64,000 nt of DNA from Corylus avellana (lineage: Eukaryota > Streptophyta > Magnoliopsida > Fagales > Betulaceae). The notes below the pieces were generated by a model. That model did not search any database and was not told the DNA's origin. It saw only the letters and a list, made by a program, of their open reading frames with translations. A program made the translations under genes and the position numbers. This document shows positions 21,082-33,110 of this stretch, piece by piece. How positions within the stretch are numbered: the first letter of the stretch is position 1; each line of letters starts with the position of its first letter. The stretch is from NCBI RefSeq assembly GCF_901000735.1, contig NC_081543.1, positions 12,907,369 through 12,971,368 of the forward strand, given 5' to 3'.

Positions 21082-21435
21082 TATGCAATTGGTAAATATT
21101 CTCTCCTCTTTTCTCATATATATAAATCCACATATATTATCAATTTTACTTTTTAATTTTAATTTTTTTTTTTTGTGAGTAATCAATTTTAAATTTTGAT
21201 CATAAAATAGTTTAATGAATTGCCTTCTCAACTTCCTCCCATTATAATTGGAGTATATTATATTTATATATGTAAATAGATAAAAATACATAAAAGTCAT
21301 TTTTTGTGTTTAAAATTTTAAATATATATAAAAATATATAAAAATCTGAAAAACGACGTCGAATGTAGTATGATATTACTGTATTACCATAAAAACGCCA
21401 TCGTTTTTGAATTTTTTTTTTTAAAAAAATTGGTT

Positions 21436-21535
21436 NNNNNNNNNNNNNNNNNNNNNNNNNNNNNNNNNNNNNNNNNNNNNNNNNNNNNNNNNNNNNNNNN
21501 NNNNNNNNNNNNNNNNNNNNNNNNNNNNNNNNNNN
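21436..21535. other. Assembly gap (exactly 100 N)
   Basis: Second run of exactly 100 N. As with the first gap, the sequence before it is the end of a unit whose beginning follows it. Confidence 0.97.
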
Positions 21536-22041
21536 AGAGTAATGCTAGAAATAGACTTTTGTTCCTCTTTTATCTTCTAAAAGTGATGTGCCTTTAAAAT
21601 TACCATTTGATCAATATTCAATAATAATTTATCTTGAATCTAATAATAATTTTAAAAAACACATCAATTTTAGAGAATAAAAAGAGAACAAAAACCATAC
21701 TTTTAGCATTACTTTAATGAAATAGACCCAATAAATGCTCAAGAGAGCCTCATAGCCGGCCATTTGCCGTAAGAGGCTAGGAGGTCCGAGAGGCTCGAAA
21801 GCCTACAAGAGCCGGAAGGGGCCACAAAGCCCAAGAGTCCAACAAAACTTGAGAAGGCCCAATAAGCTCTTACAGGTAAGGGAATGTTTTGCGTGCGGGT
21901 GATATTTTGGCCCATTCCGTACGTGACATTTTTTTGGATCTAACACAATAGTCATTGAGCTCAGTGGAAATACAATAGTCGAATAGTCATTGGGCTCTTT
22001 GGGCCAAGGCCCGCCGGGAGAGCTCAGAAAAAGAGACAACT

Positions 22042-22050
22042 TCTCGCAAT
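22042..22050 (+). other. Empty (pre-insertion) site of the 161-bp MITE
   Basis: A single TCTCGCAAT between AGAGACAACT and AGTTTAATAAG. In the left copy the same flanks are separated by the MITE plus a second TCTCGCAAT. Confidence 0.93.
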
Positions 22051-22141
22051 AGTTTAATAAGAAGCCTAGATGATGACGCATATATAGGATTGGTAAAAGC
22101 CTAGATTATATATGGATTACTCCTTTCATTTTAAGTGAAAT

Positions 22142-22326
22142 TTAGAATATCTATGTAATAGTTCAGATTAAATTTCATAGATTTAATGGTTAGGGGATGA
22201 ACTACATGCTGGTCCCAATTTTGTTTTTGTTTTTTTTTTTTTTTTTTAAATCCCTATAATTTTTTTAAAATCAAATTTTTATCCCTCCATTTTTTATTTT
22301 TTTGTTTTACTTTTCATATGAGAAAT
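22142..22326. other. ~185-bp segment present only in the right copy
   Basis: Flanked by GAAAT at 22137-22141 and 22322-22326, where the left copy has one GAAAT (about 18812-18816). The interior is T-rich and non-coding. This is either an insertion with a 5-bp target duplication or a microhomology deletion in the other copy. Confidence 0.6.
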
Positions 22327-23199
22327 ACATGTTTTTTAAATAGCATGTGAGAAGTACATGTTTTTTGAATAAAATTTATTCTAACTTTATTCTTGTAATT
22401 AAAAAAAAAAAAACATTTATTTTTCACCAATAGAAAACACATGTCATTTTTATAGAATATGTTGAAAAAATTCCTCTAACTCAATTCAAAAGAAAACTAT
22501 CAAACCCAAAATACTAGTTCTACTCCTACTAATGGTGTATAAGTATTTAACATTTTAAATATTAAAATGTCATTTACACCATTATATACCGACCCTCTCC
22601 CCTCCTAAAAATCGATTTAAAAGCTGGGTGAAAGGGTTTTTTTTTTTTTTTTTTTTTCATCTAAAAAGAATATATATATAATGGGTGTGATGGGCTTTTG
22701 GGAAACGAAAAGGTAGCCCAACTCGGATGATGGCCGAAGCAGTCATATTTTCTTTCAATTGGATGGTAGGCCCAAAACTAAAACCATCGAGGCACCAACC
22801 TCAAAACCTCTTTTCATTACTAGCCCGTATCAATGTGATTAATTTCGTCCAAAGTTTCTTCGGACATAGTTTTTTTCTTAAGGAATTTAATCACACACAC
22901 ATATTTATATCCACCACGTGGCATTAGATATATATACACCGATAAATCCAACAAAATAAAATAAAGAGAAAAACTTGAAAACATGTTGGCGTGCCTGTTT
23001 CAAGATCTGTTTCCTTGGGCGACACAATCCGTATGGCTCCACAACCACGCCACCAATGGGCAAGAAGGAACCCTGGTTCCATACATATGGAAGATATAGA
23101 CGCACAAAATTTGGAATATTTGTTTTCTTTTGGATAATCTTATCCAAAACTTACTCTTTGCCCTTAAAGTCTCACCCTTATTACCAAAAAACCAGACAT

Positions 23200-23415
23200 T
23201 TTAATGCAATTAATTACTTCAACTCCCTGATGGAAGATGCCAAGATCATTTTTCGAAGCTGTTGTTCATGGGAGGTTTGCCACGTTAGGCGAGCTGCGAA
23301 TGAGATGGCACATAGAATAGCTAAGCTGGCACTCACTCTCAATGAAATTCATGTCTGGGAAGATTCTGTTCCTTTATGCATTAGGGAGATTGTAATGGCT
23401 GAAAGGCCTCTTTGA
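23200..23415 (+). pseudogene. RNase H-like (RVT_3) fragment, sister copy
   Basis: Same fragment as 19688-19903. It has amino-acid changes (for example IFRSC for ILPSC, NEMAHRIAKL for NEVAHRIAKV, DSVP for DYIP), as expected of non-functional sequence. It ends in the same TGA. Confidence 0.75.
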
Positions 23416-24551
23416 GAATTATTATATATGAATTACTTCAACTCCCTTGGTGTGGGGGACGTAATTAAAAAACTATTGTGCTATATTATGTGTGGCAATA
23501 TCTGCACTCATGAAGCTAAATTAAGATTATTTTCGGTTTAAATAAATTTGAGAATATCTACTTAGTTATATATTGAGAATACAAAAATACCCTTAAAATA
23601 TAACTAACTGAATACTCTCCCGTTCAAATAAACTGAAGAGGATCTAGTTCTGATGTAGCTAGAATGTGAAAATTGAGTAAATAGTATTAATTGGATTATT
23701 AAAATTATAAATTTTTGTTATATAAATATTTTGAATAATTAGTGATTTAACATGCGAGATTTTGAGCTTGAACTTTGATTTTACAATCTATCCCCCATTT
23801 CAATTAAAATAGTCAACGTGCTATATGAAATACCGGGAATAGGAATTATAGGATCCTCTCGATTTCACTTAAAATAAAGAAGATTATTGTCCGTGTTATC
23901 ATATTCAATACATGAAGAAAGATATTAGAATATTAAATGAGATGATTAAATTTATTTTTTTTTTTTTATAAAAAAAAAAAAGGTTGAAAAAAAAAAAAAA
24001 ATTGGGGTAAAAGTGGTCCAAGTGAGCCAGCCACCATTTTTGATTGGGGACCAAAGTTCAGTGAGTTGGGTGGGGAGAGGTGAGTAGTCTTGTTGTCATA
24101 CTGATCTGAAGGCTCACAAACAAAATGGTTCAATCAATGAAAAAGTTGACTTTTTGGAATGGCTAGGTTGACTTAAGGGGATGGCCAAGTCCTTGCTACA
24201 ATGTATTGTCAGGTCGGCTAAAATGTGGCCATAAATCCGCACCATAACTAATTCCTTCACATAATTGCAATGCCCATAGACTTTTATAACATTCAAGATT
24301 TTTTTTTTGGTTTAGGAAGTGACTAATTCTTAATGGCGTTTTGACTTTTAATTTTTTTTTTTTTTTTTTTTTGTAAACTCAACTGTAAAAACGATTTAGT
24401 AATTATAATTTTAAATTCTATAATGTGGATATTTAATGTTTAAATATTTATGGCCAAGCCCTTCTTTCAATGTCAGCTTAAATGTGGTCATAAATTAGCC
24501 CCCACATAATTTAAAGCTAACATACAAAGTCAATATTAACACAATAACACG

Positions 24552-24580
<29 letters not shown>
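24552..24580. repeat. (TA)n microsatellite, sister tract
   Basis: TA repeat at the homologous position to 21051-21079 but followed directly by TTATCAATTT. Confidence 0.9.
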
Positions 24581-24583
<3 letters not shown>

Positions 24584-24877
24584 CAATTTACTTTTAATTT
24601 TAATTTTTTTTTTTGTGTGAGTAATCAATTTTAAATTTTGATCATAAAATAGTTTAATGAATTGCCTTCTCAACTTCCTCCCATTATAATTGGAGTATAT
24701 TATATTTATATATGTAAATAGATAAAAATACATAAAAGTCATTTTTTGTGTTTAAAATTTTAAATATATATAAAAATATATAAAAATCTGAAAAACGACG
24801 TCGAATGTAGTATGATATTACTGTATTACCATAAAAACGCCATCGTTTTTGAATTTTTTTTTTTAAAAAAATTGGTT

Positions 24878-27322
24878 AGCGGTTATTAAAATTACTAACT
24901 GCTAAACACTGGTTAATTACATAGCGGCCACTAAGACAAGTCGGATTACTTTGTCAAATGACTGCCGATGAACCGCCTATGAACGGTTGAGAATGTCAGT
25001 GGGGTGGTTGGCATTACGGAGTGATCCAACCATTCTCTTGTCTTGAGGGATAATTAGTCATCTCAAAAGAGCGGTTAACTACCCTCATAAAAGACTTGAA
25101 AGCGCCTAAACAACCTAAAATTTTTTTTTTAGGATGGTCCGGCCACCCCTTACCAGGGATGAGTCGGATGACCCTATCCTAATATCCTATGGCCACCCAC
25201 CCTCTGCATAGTCCCAATCTTACCATCCGAATCACCTGGTTGAGTCGTAAATAGTATTAAATATAGAGAAATGAACGGGTAATGATTACAAATATTTCCA
25301 CTCCTGGCCTAACCATGGATACATCAAATGAAAGAGAAATTGTGAGCCATCCATTGTGAAGTGAACCTTTCAGACAATTATTAATTTGAAAAAACAAAGT
25401 TCTTCAGCCGTTGGATTTGCTTTTGATGAAGTCCGTCCAACTTGCTTCCATATTGAAAAGATCGAGTCATTTATTTATTTATCTTTTTCTATTCGAATAA
25501 TTTTCTAATTTGATTAGATTATATATATATATAGAGTGTATCTTAGATTATCTAATAAAAATACATAGGATCCCATTCAACAAGAAGTGTGGGTTGCGTC
25601 ACATATTAGAACTTCTAAAAGCGACAACTCAAGTAGTGCAGTCGCCAGTTCTTATCCTCACTGAATTGGGTTCCTTCATTCTCGTGGGCCCTCTCAAACT
25701 GCTGCTAGGCCCATGTAACTGTTGATGGCCACCTGATATCTGTTTGATTGAAGTAAAAAAATTTAATAATTTTTTTTTAAAAAAAAAAAAATTTGGTCGG
25801 GGGAAATTAAATTCCAAGGCTTTTTGTTTGTTAATATCAGTAACCTTTTTAAGGAAGCTTTTGCCCAAGTTTTAATTTAGAGCTTTTTCCTTGGTAAACC
25901 TTGGAATTTATCGATACTTCTTCTTGTTTGTTAGACAGGAGAACTACACATTGTTTCTTCTTGGAATCTTGGGTAAGCGGGAGAATTATGCACATTTGAG
26001 GATAAACAATATTACAATATTAGTTAAATGATAAGTTAACCATTTTCTATCGGCTTAATCTTTTAGAAAATAATGATTTAACAAGAAAAAATCTTGAGTT
26101 TAAACATTGTTTCTATCATTCACATCTCATTTCGATTAAATATTAAATACTGGTTTGTAAATTTCCTATAAATCGGCTTCTAAAAGTAAAATGTGTCTTT
26201 TAGCATGTCAGAAATACTTTTTTTTTTTTTTTTTAACATGTATTTCTGACATGCTTTTTTAATAAATGCTTTTTTTAACCTCATTTATTAAAGAAGAATT
26301 TAAACTAACACATTTAAAAATGAGTTAAAAATAATCAAATAATTAAATCAACCAATTTTTTATTTCGGTTTAAAGACAAGTATTGGATTACTTTGTCAAA
26401 TGAAGGTTTGACAAAAAAAAAAAAAAAAAAAAAAAAAAAACCCAATCAAGAACTGACCGAACCATGGAACAAGTGGGCTTGTCTTCGCATAGTCAGCAGT
26501 CTTCCAGTCTTTTCCATTCACTCCATTGAAGTCCATGTATTCTCTTAGAATAATATATTTTAATGTAATCATTAATTAATTATATAGATTCTTTAATAAC
26601 AAGAAATCAATATGGCATCATTCTAGTAAAACTATCATAGTGTATAAGTATTTATAGTAAAAATGATTGTACTCTAATGTTTCTTTTTCTTTTATCAACA
26701 CCTAAAATATTTAAATTAAAATGAGATGTAAATAAAGAAAGGAGTTGAAACTACGTACTGTGATGTAAATGACCATTTACTTAAAGAAATTAATCAACGA
26801 GAATTATTGATATGGCGGCATTGGATATATGAAATTAGGTAATGTCGGTAATCTGACAAAAATATAGACCAATGACAGCTAAGCATTGTTCTGCTGCGGG
26901 ACCTGCAATGGAGTGAGCATTAGCATCATGAACAGCTCGGTGTGTTTGTGTGCATGAATCATGATAGCCGCTAAAGCTTTCTTTGCTTTACCTGTCATCA
27001 TCTAAGAGTTGGTAAAATAATGACATCATGGGTTAGTAAGCAACTTGACTAAGGTGGCCATTCCTCTATTATCACCTGAAACTACATATTTAGGTATTTG
27101 TTGCTGGGAACCAGTGTGTCAACAAAGCAGAACGAGGATTTATTACAATTAGGTTGTCCGAATTTTTATATGATAAAAAAGATAAGGATCTACTATAATT
27201 TGGTTGCTTGAGCAACTTTAGATACCGGCTTATCTGCTCTAAACCGTTTAAGGTGTCAAGTCTACCTATCTCATAAAAATTTGAACAGCCTACAACAGTA
27301 GGTTGTGAGGCTCATTTGTTTT
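24878..27322. other. Intergenic region, no gene seen
   Basis: AT-rich, with homopolymers (poly-A 26408-26440). The word GGATTACTTTGTCAAATGA occurs at about 24942 and 26384. A perfect inverted repeat sits at 26202-26255. Only short, unconvincing open frames are present. Confidence 0.5.
26202..26255. repeat. Perfect 16-bp inverted repeat around a T-rich loop
   Basis: AGCATGTCAGAAATAC at 26202-26217 and its exact reverse complement GTATTTCTGACATGCT at 26240-26255, with a 22-base T-rich spacer. It is a small fold-back element remnant or hairpin. Confidence 0.85.
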
Positions 27323-27665
27323 TGTTGGGTGGTGTTGGACCTCTTTCAACCCCAAAAACTAGTTCAAAAGGTTAGGTTTTTCCTCACATTTATAAACCTA
27401 CCATCAGCACCTCCCACAACTAATGTGAGATAATCACAACAATTTCTTCCTCACACATCGAGCCTTGGGTTGGAGGCAGAGACAACCAGTTTCTCCAGTA
27501 GATTATTGAGTCGATATTTGTTGGTTAAACTTGGGCTCTGATACCAATGTTGGTGGTCTTGAGCTTCTCTCAACCCCAAAAGTTAGCTCAAAAAGTTAGA
27601 CTTTCTCTCACATTTATAAACCAACCATAAGCTCATTCCACAACAGATATGTGGTAACCCCAACA
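27323..27665 (-). mobile_element. TRIM (terminal-repeat retrotransposon in miniature)
   Basis: Two LTR-like repeats of 119 bp (27323-27441) and 118 bp (27548-27665) in direct orientation both begin TGTTGG and end ACA. They share TCAACCCCAAAA, GTTCAAAAGGTTAG / GCTCAAAAAGTTAG and TCACATTTATAAACC. On the minus strand, the LTR at 27665-27548 is followed at once by TTGGTATCAGAGCCC (27547-27533), matching the initiator-Met-tRNA primer-binding site. The other LTR is preceded by the purine tract GAGGAAGAAAT. The interior is only 106 bp and non-coding. Flanks GTTTT (27318-27322) and GTTCT (27666-27670) are a possible decayed 5-bp target duplication. It would need enzymes supplied in trans. Confidence 0.88.
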
Positions 27666-28682
27666 GTTCTAAACAATTTAGGGTTTTGAGCTCACTTGTC
27701 TTACAGAAATTTAAACAGCTTAAGAAAGCAGGTTGTGAGGCCTATCTATCCTAGATAGTTTAGGGAATTGAGTCAGTTTGTATCACAGAAATTCAAGCAA
27801 TTTAAGAGAGCGAGTTCTGTGACCCATTTACTGGGAATATATAGGTAGATCTCACCACTCTTTTTATCACCGCTCTTTTTATCTATTAAAGTGTAATTAT
27901 AAGAGGTGAGCATACATCCAAAAAATGGTACAAATTGAGAATAGTGAATGAAATGAAGGCGAACGTCATCTTGGGTGGGGAAAGGGGAGTGTAATGGGAA
28001 AAGCACCCGGAGAAAGAAGCTAATGAAGACAAGGCAAAGTAGATGGTCGAGTGAGATCCACATCCACCCCACTTGTTTTTAGGCCCTATGTGATCCCACT
28101 AGCCTACCACCACCTGCAACAAAATATGGCTATTTTTTTGTTTCCTTGTTATTTTATATACCATCCGATAATTCTCCTGCATGGACGAGATGGCACCGCA
28201 ATTTGACTATTGCTGCCCATGTTTTATCGCATTTATCTTACTTTAAGAGGGAGTAATTAACTGAGGGCTGGCCCATTTTTGTCTTTTGCTTACCTCTGGT
28301 TCATCAATGGAGTGCAAGTTGTCTACTGTCTTCCTCAATTTACTACCATGTTGGCATGTTCTAGCTTGTAAAAACGTCGTGTCATGAAGCTTTCGGTATT
28401 TATTGGTTTATTTATTATAATGTTCAATTTGTATTCCGCAATTTGCTATACCAATTTCTTTTTCTCACTAATGGGTGATCTAAACAAAATTATGCAGAAT
28501 AATTCAAAATTTTTGGAAGTTTTTTTTTTGTTAGCTAATAATAAAAAAGAAAAAGAGAGGAGGGAATTCTTAGTATTTGTATACGTGAATGTGCAAATTA
28601 CATATATTTTAGACACATGTCAATTTAATAGTTGGAATTGAAAAGAAAAAATTGATCAAACTCAAAATTTTGAACTTATAAG

Positions 28683-28916
28683 GGTTTGTTTGGGATTGTG
28701 TTTGAGAGACCTAAAAGTGCTTTTACTCAAAAAGTTCATTTGAAGAAAAAAGTATTAATTTGGTAAAAAAATTAAAAGTATTTTTAAGGGTCCAAAAAGC
28801 CTAAAATGACAAAAATGTATTTTTGGCAAAAGCTTAAAAAATGAAGCTTTTGCCCAAAAGCTCTTTTTGACTTAAAAACTCTATTTCTCAAACGCAATCT
28901 CAAACAGGTTCTAGCT
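28683..28916. mobile_element. MITE family C copy
   Basis: From GGTTTGTTTGGGATTGTGTT to TCTCAAACGCAATCTCAAAC, with AGTGCTTTTACTCAAAAAG / CTCTTTTTGACTTAAAAAC arms. Related copies are at 43117-43343 and 43346-43530. Confidence 0.65.
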
Positions 28917-30054
28917 TTCATTTAATGTGGCATAATTTCTAGCCAATTGAGCTACGTTAGGCTCCATTTGTTTTAGTGTAAAATATTTTCTAAAAAATGT
29001 TTTCCAGTATTTAGAGTGATTTGAAAATAATAGTCAAACCAAAAAAATTTATATAGTTTTGAAGAAAAAAATATTATTTTTAAATTTTGTAAACTATTAC
29101 TAGCTCGAATTTATCATTCTCAAACTGCCAAACCTCCACCTAACCATTGTCATACTATTGTTGGAGTTCATTGGACTTTCACCGGAGATTGCCAAAAAGT
29201 TGTAGACTGTTTTTCATAGTTACTCAATTTTTTTATCCTTAGACTAAAAAAAAAAAAAAACCTTTGTGCTTTCACTTTCACATATAGCAATAGGTTAGTC
29301 GGATGCGACAATGATGATGAGTTGGCCAAAAATATAGGGCGACATAAATAAAAGAGGGCACATGTTCTGCGTGAGCAAGGGTGTAATATTACATGCGGTT
29401 TTTTCAGCTTTAAGAAATCAGAATCCAATATTGCCCTTTTGGACACAAGCTTCATATCGTACCTAAACCCACGTGTCCAAACTATTTAGGTGCACATACA
29501 AGTTAAAGCACAAAACTCGAATCTTTGACAAACAATCCTGTTCTTGTGCTCCTCACAAAAATATTACATGTTTTCTACACCAATAAAAAAGCCAAGTTTC
29601 ATGGATTTTTTTATTATTATTATATATTATATATTAAGTGAATTTCATGGACTTTTAGTTCTCAAAATAAAAACATTAACAAACAACATAAAACACACAA
29701 AATACTCTTCAGAACATAAAAGAGTTTTCAGATTAAAACATTTTGTCAAATTAAAATAATAATAGAAAAAAAAAAAAAAAAACCACTGAAAACAAATAAA
29801 GTCTTGGTCGTCCAATATTGAGACATTAAAGTTTAAATTGACAAATGTATGTACCATATATGAAAGAGCAGCAATAATAGTTATGATTCACCCACTTGCC
29901 TTTATGATGCCCGATATGTATTTTTTGTCGTAAAAGGTAAATAATTATTGTTCATCAACTTCCTCCCTATAGTATTTGTCATTTACATCCTCGAACTAAT
30001 AAGTTATAAGTACCATGAAATTTATTTACAATCTTATCACAAAAAAACAAAAGA

Positions 30055-30082
30055 AAGAGAAAGAGAGAGAGAGAGAGAGAGA
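30055..30082. repeat. (GA)n microsatellite
   Basis: Uninterrupted AG/GA dinucleotides. Confidence 0.9.
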
Positions 30083-30675
30083 CAAAATAGTTGGTATGGT
30101 TTCGTTTACAAATTGATAACAATAAGTTAATGTTGTGGTATATCTACATAATTTAATTGGAAAGTCTTGATTGACGGAGCTAATAAGTCCTATAGGAAGG
30201 GCCTAAACTAAAACCTTTTCTTTTTTTTTTTTTTTTGGTACTCACGATTTTTTTCTTTTACAATTTTTTCTTTTGGTTGTTATTTTTTATGAACTAAAGA
30301 CTATCCTAGATTATAAATATCAAATAAAAATTAAAAAAAAAAATATTGCAGTCTACAATCAAATAACAATAGTAATTAAATAACAACTAAATAACTATAA
30401 TTTCTTATAAAATACCAATAAAAATCAAATCAAATCCCATGTACAAACTTTTTAGAATGCCCATTTGGCAACCCACTTTTTTTTTTTTTTCCAAAAACGT
30501 CAGCTTATTTTTTCACATTTACATACAACTTCATTTTTTACTTATAAAAAATTCATAACTCATTTTACTCGCATCAACCCACATTTATGTCATATTAATC
30601 TATTTCTTTCTCATTTCTATTGACGGACTTTTTTTGCTTGTGGTAGCCGACATTGGTAGGGACTACCAAATTTAA

Positions 30676-30870
30676 ATACAATTAGAGCTTCAAGGTTTGA
30701 ATGGATAAGGACCAAAATTTTTATACAATTAGAGCTTCTAGGTTTAAATTGGTAAGGACCAAAAGATTTATTGGGTATGGATTACAAATTTTTTATACAA
30801 CTAGAACTTCTAGGTAAGGGCCAAAAGATCTATTGAGTAAGCCAACATAATTAGTGAATAGGGGCCAAAA
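30676..30870 (+). repeat. Degenerate tandem repeat, about three units
   Basis: Units start ATACAATTAGAGCTTC at 30676 and 30723 and ATACAACTAGAACTTC at 30795. Each continues with AGGTTT...AAGGACCAAA or AAGGGCCAAA. Unit lengths differ (47, 72 and about 76), so the array is old. Confidence 0.6.
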
Positions 30871-31252
30871 AAATTTATTGGATAGGTCTAGAAAACTTTG
30901 TTCATAGGGGCCAAGGACTGAAAGTAAAAATTTGACAATATAATTTTTTTTTTTTTTTTTTTTTTTTCTGGGGGGAGGCTTGGCCTATACTGGTCCCCCT
31001 TCCTCCGCCATTGTCGATTCAGATTAATATCATACGCGTAACATTTATTTTCGGATGATATAGAGATAAATGACCAAGGGCCACACTAAGACAAGCCCAC
31101 TATGTGACAAATAAACCGACAATTATTTCCACCAATTTAGGTGGGAAGATTTCTTCCATCTAGTCTATTATAATGTTTTATGCATGTGAGAAGTACATTC
31201 TTTTTAAATAACTATATTTAAAAATCATGTAATTCTTTGTAACTAAGAGAAA

Positions 31253-31424
31253 CAATATTTAGTAGATTCTTATACGACTATCATACAACTACAATGATGT
31301 GGTAGTGAATATCAGCCATTGATTTTTATTTTTACAAGCCCTTGTTGATCCAAATGTCAATTTTCACTGTCATATTATCATAATTATTTGGCAGCTGTAT
31401 CGAAATTTACTAAATAGCATTGTT
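31253..31424. mobile_element. MITE family B copy
   Basis: From AATATTTAGTAGATTCTTAT to CGAAATTTACTAAATAGC, with inner arms CATACAACTACAATGATG / CATATTATCATAATTATT and the CCTTGTTGATCCAAA core typical of this family. Confidence 0.65.
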
Positions 31425-31735
31425 TTTATGTTAATTAAGACAACCATTTTATAGATTAGGTTAGAAAAAAATCTTATGAAAGTTTTATTTATGTCCCTAA
31501 TTACTTTTACTAAATAATTTTAATTAAATAAATAATTTTACTAAGCAATTAAATCGCCAAACTTTCATTAGTATTTATAATTTAACCTCTAGCAGGTAAT
31601 CAAATCTTCTTCAAAGATATCTACTAAAACGTTCCAAGGCATTCCAAGGGCAAAAAATCTTCTTGAAACTTCCCGACTTTTCTCTCACTTTTTCTTTTAT
31701 TTTTTGGGAAAAGTCCCACAAAATTTAGGTACCGC

Positions 31736-32060
31736 TTGTTTCTCGGAGCAGTAGCCCACAAGTGGGCCCACCCTATCACATTCATCCCCACTAGGCTTCT
31801 GAGTCTTACAAGAATGTTCTGCCCATCTACGATTCTTACACGTGGAGCACAAGTGGCGCTGTGTTGGACGGTTCTCGGCGAACACCTTTTAGCTTTCAGA
31901 AACACGTGGCTTCATACTATTCTTCAACCTACAATCATTAACTATGAAAAATAGGGACCGCTAATAAGGCCCCTGGACATGTTGGGTTACGTGCTATAAC
32001 ATAGTATTAGTACGGGTAAAAAAATTAAAAGGCAAAGGAAAGTCCACGTGTCAGCCCTAG
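31736..32060 (+). promoter_or_regulatory. Promoter-like module: three G-boxes and a TCP-type palindrome
   Basis: CACGTG cores lie at 31839, 31903 and 32045 (contexts ACACGTGGAG, ACACGTGGCT and CCACGTGTCA, ABRE-like). The palindrome GTGGGCCCAC is at 31762-31771. A TATA-like TTATATAG follows at about 32230. No open frame of note follows on the plus strand, so the target is unclear: a non-coding transcript, a lost gene or chance. Confidence 0.3.
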
Positions 32061-32942
32061 ATCTTTGAGAGAGAGGCACACGGGCATTTTCGTCTTTTTA
32101 TTTTCTTAATGAGGAAGAAACAGAATAAAAAAATAAAAAATCAGTAGAACAAAGAGCCTCTCTTACGCTATGGAGTCATAAATCAAACAAGAGAAACTCA
32201 TAAACAATAGTAAAAGCTTTGGCGTGGTCTTATATAGTATCATGAAAATTTTGTTTTTAGTTGGTTGACGTCATCACATATGGTTTGGAGTCTTGGAGAG
32301 ATGAGAGACAAAAGAATAATGGAGTGATGTATACCATTATTTTCTTCTCAAATTACGATGAAGAAGCAGTCCATTTGTCATATTGTGGTTGCAGAGGTTG
32401 AGTCGTCTTTATGTTTTAATAGTGTTTTGTGTTTTTTGTTATGAGTAATGTTATGTAACAGTGAAAGTCTACCATTTATTTTTAATAAGTACTGATTTAA
32501 TGATTAATTTTTATTGTCTAATCATTAAATTATATAATAAGTCATACTAATTATATTACTTTTTTTGTTATATGTTAATGTATATATATATCTCAAAAAC
32601 ACAAACCAAGACAAACAAACGCAGCTATAGGTTTTTTTTACTATACTTTTTAGAAGATACTTTTTGCTTCTTAGTTATGATTGTGAAGTAAAGAAACAAA
32701 TAATTTTAAGTAATTTACTATTTTTTGCTTAAAAAAAAAAGCGTGGCCTAATAAAACGACCCTTTATCCTTTTTAAAAGCGAAATAGAACAAGGCCTTAT
32801 GACAATCGTTTTTAGGACTCTCAATTGTACGCTTTTTGTTAAGGCAAAGTGGGGGCTAAAGAAAGTATGTTCAAAGGTTTTGTTTTGTAAATATTGGGCA
32901 ACAAAATGGGATATTATTCTTGTAAAAAAAAAAAAAAGGAAA

Positions 32943-33110
32943 TTACCAAGAGAAAGGAGTGGTAAAAATTGAAGGAGAAAGAGAAAGGGCAAAACGCGTC
33001 GTTCTGTGGAACAATGTAGAGGAAACAAAAAAACTAGTCAAATTAAGGTGAATCAGAAAGATGGACAGTAAAAGGACGAGAACAAGAGTAACCAAAATGG
33101 ATTGACTCAT
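32943..33110 (-). CDS. Possible small secreted-peptide frame (55 codons), function unknown
   Basis: Starting at the ATG at 33110, the frame has a strongly hydrophobic N-terminus (SILVTLVLVLLLSIFLIHL, like a signal peptide) followed by a Ser/Thr-rich, basic stretch ending TTPFSW and a stop. A CT-rich leader precedes the ATG. GTAATT at the end could be a splice donor, so this may be only a first exon. I found no CLE, IDA or other peptide-hormone motif downstream. It could equally be a chance frame in T-rich DNA. Confidence 0.2.
   Translation of the reverse strand: MSQSILVTLVLVLLLSIFLIHLNLTSFFVSSTLFHRTTRFALSLSPSIFTTPFSW

Larger units (their letters stand above)
17937..21435 (+). repeat. Left copy of ~3.5-kb duplicated unit
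   Basis: Starts AGAGTAATGCTAGAAATA and ends TTAAAAAAATTGGTT directly at the second N gap. It is collinear with 21536-24877 apart from several indels: a MITE present only here (18504-18664), a ~185-bp segment present only in the right copy (22142-22326), and a replaced stretch near 18685-18775. It contains an RNase H pseudogene fragment and a (TA)n tract. Confidence 0.92.
21536..24877 (+). repeat. Right copy of ~3.5-kb duplicated unit
   Basis: Begins at the first base after the gap (AGAGTAATGCTAGAAATA) and ends at AAATTGGTT (24877), after which unique sequence continues. It lacks the 161-bp MITE of the left copy and carries an extra ~185 bp at 22142-22326. Confidence 0.92.

Noticed and set aside
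31624..31905. 93-codon minus-strand frame
   Set aside because: Overlaps a promoter-like patch; its composition looks non-coding and no domain is seen.
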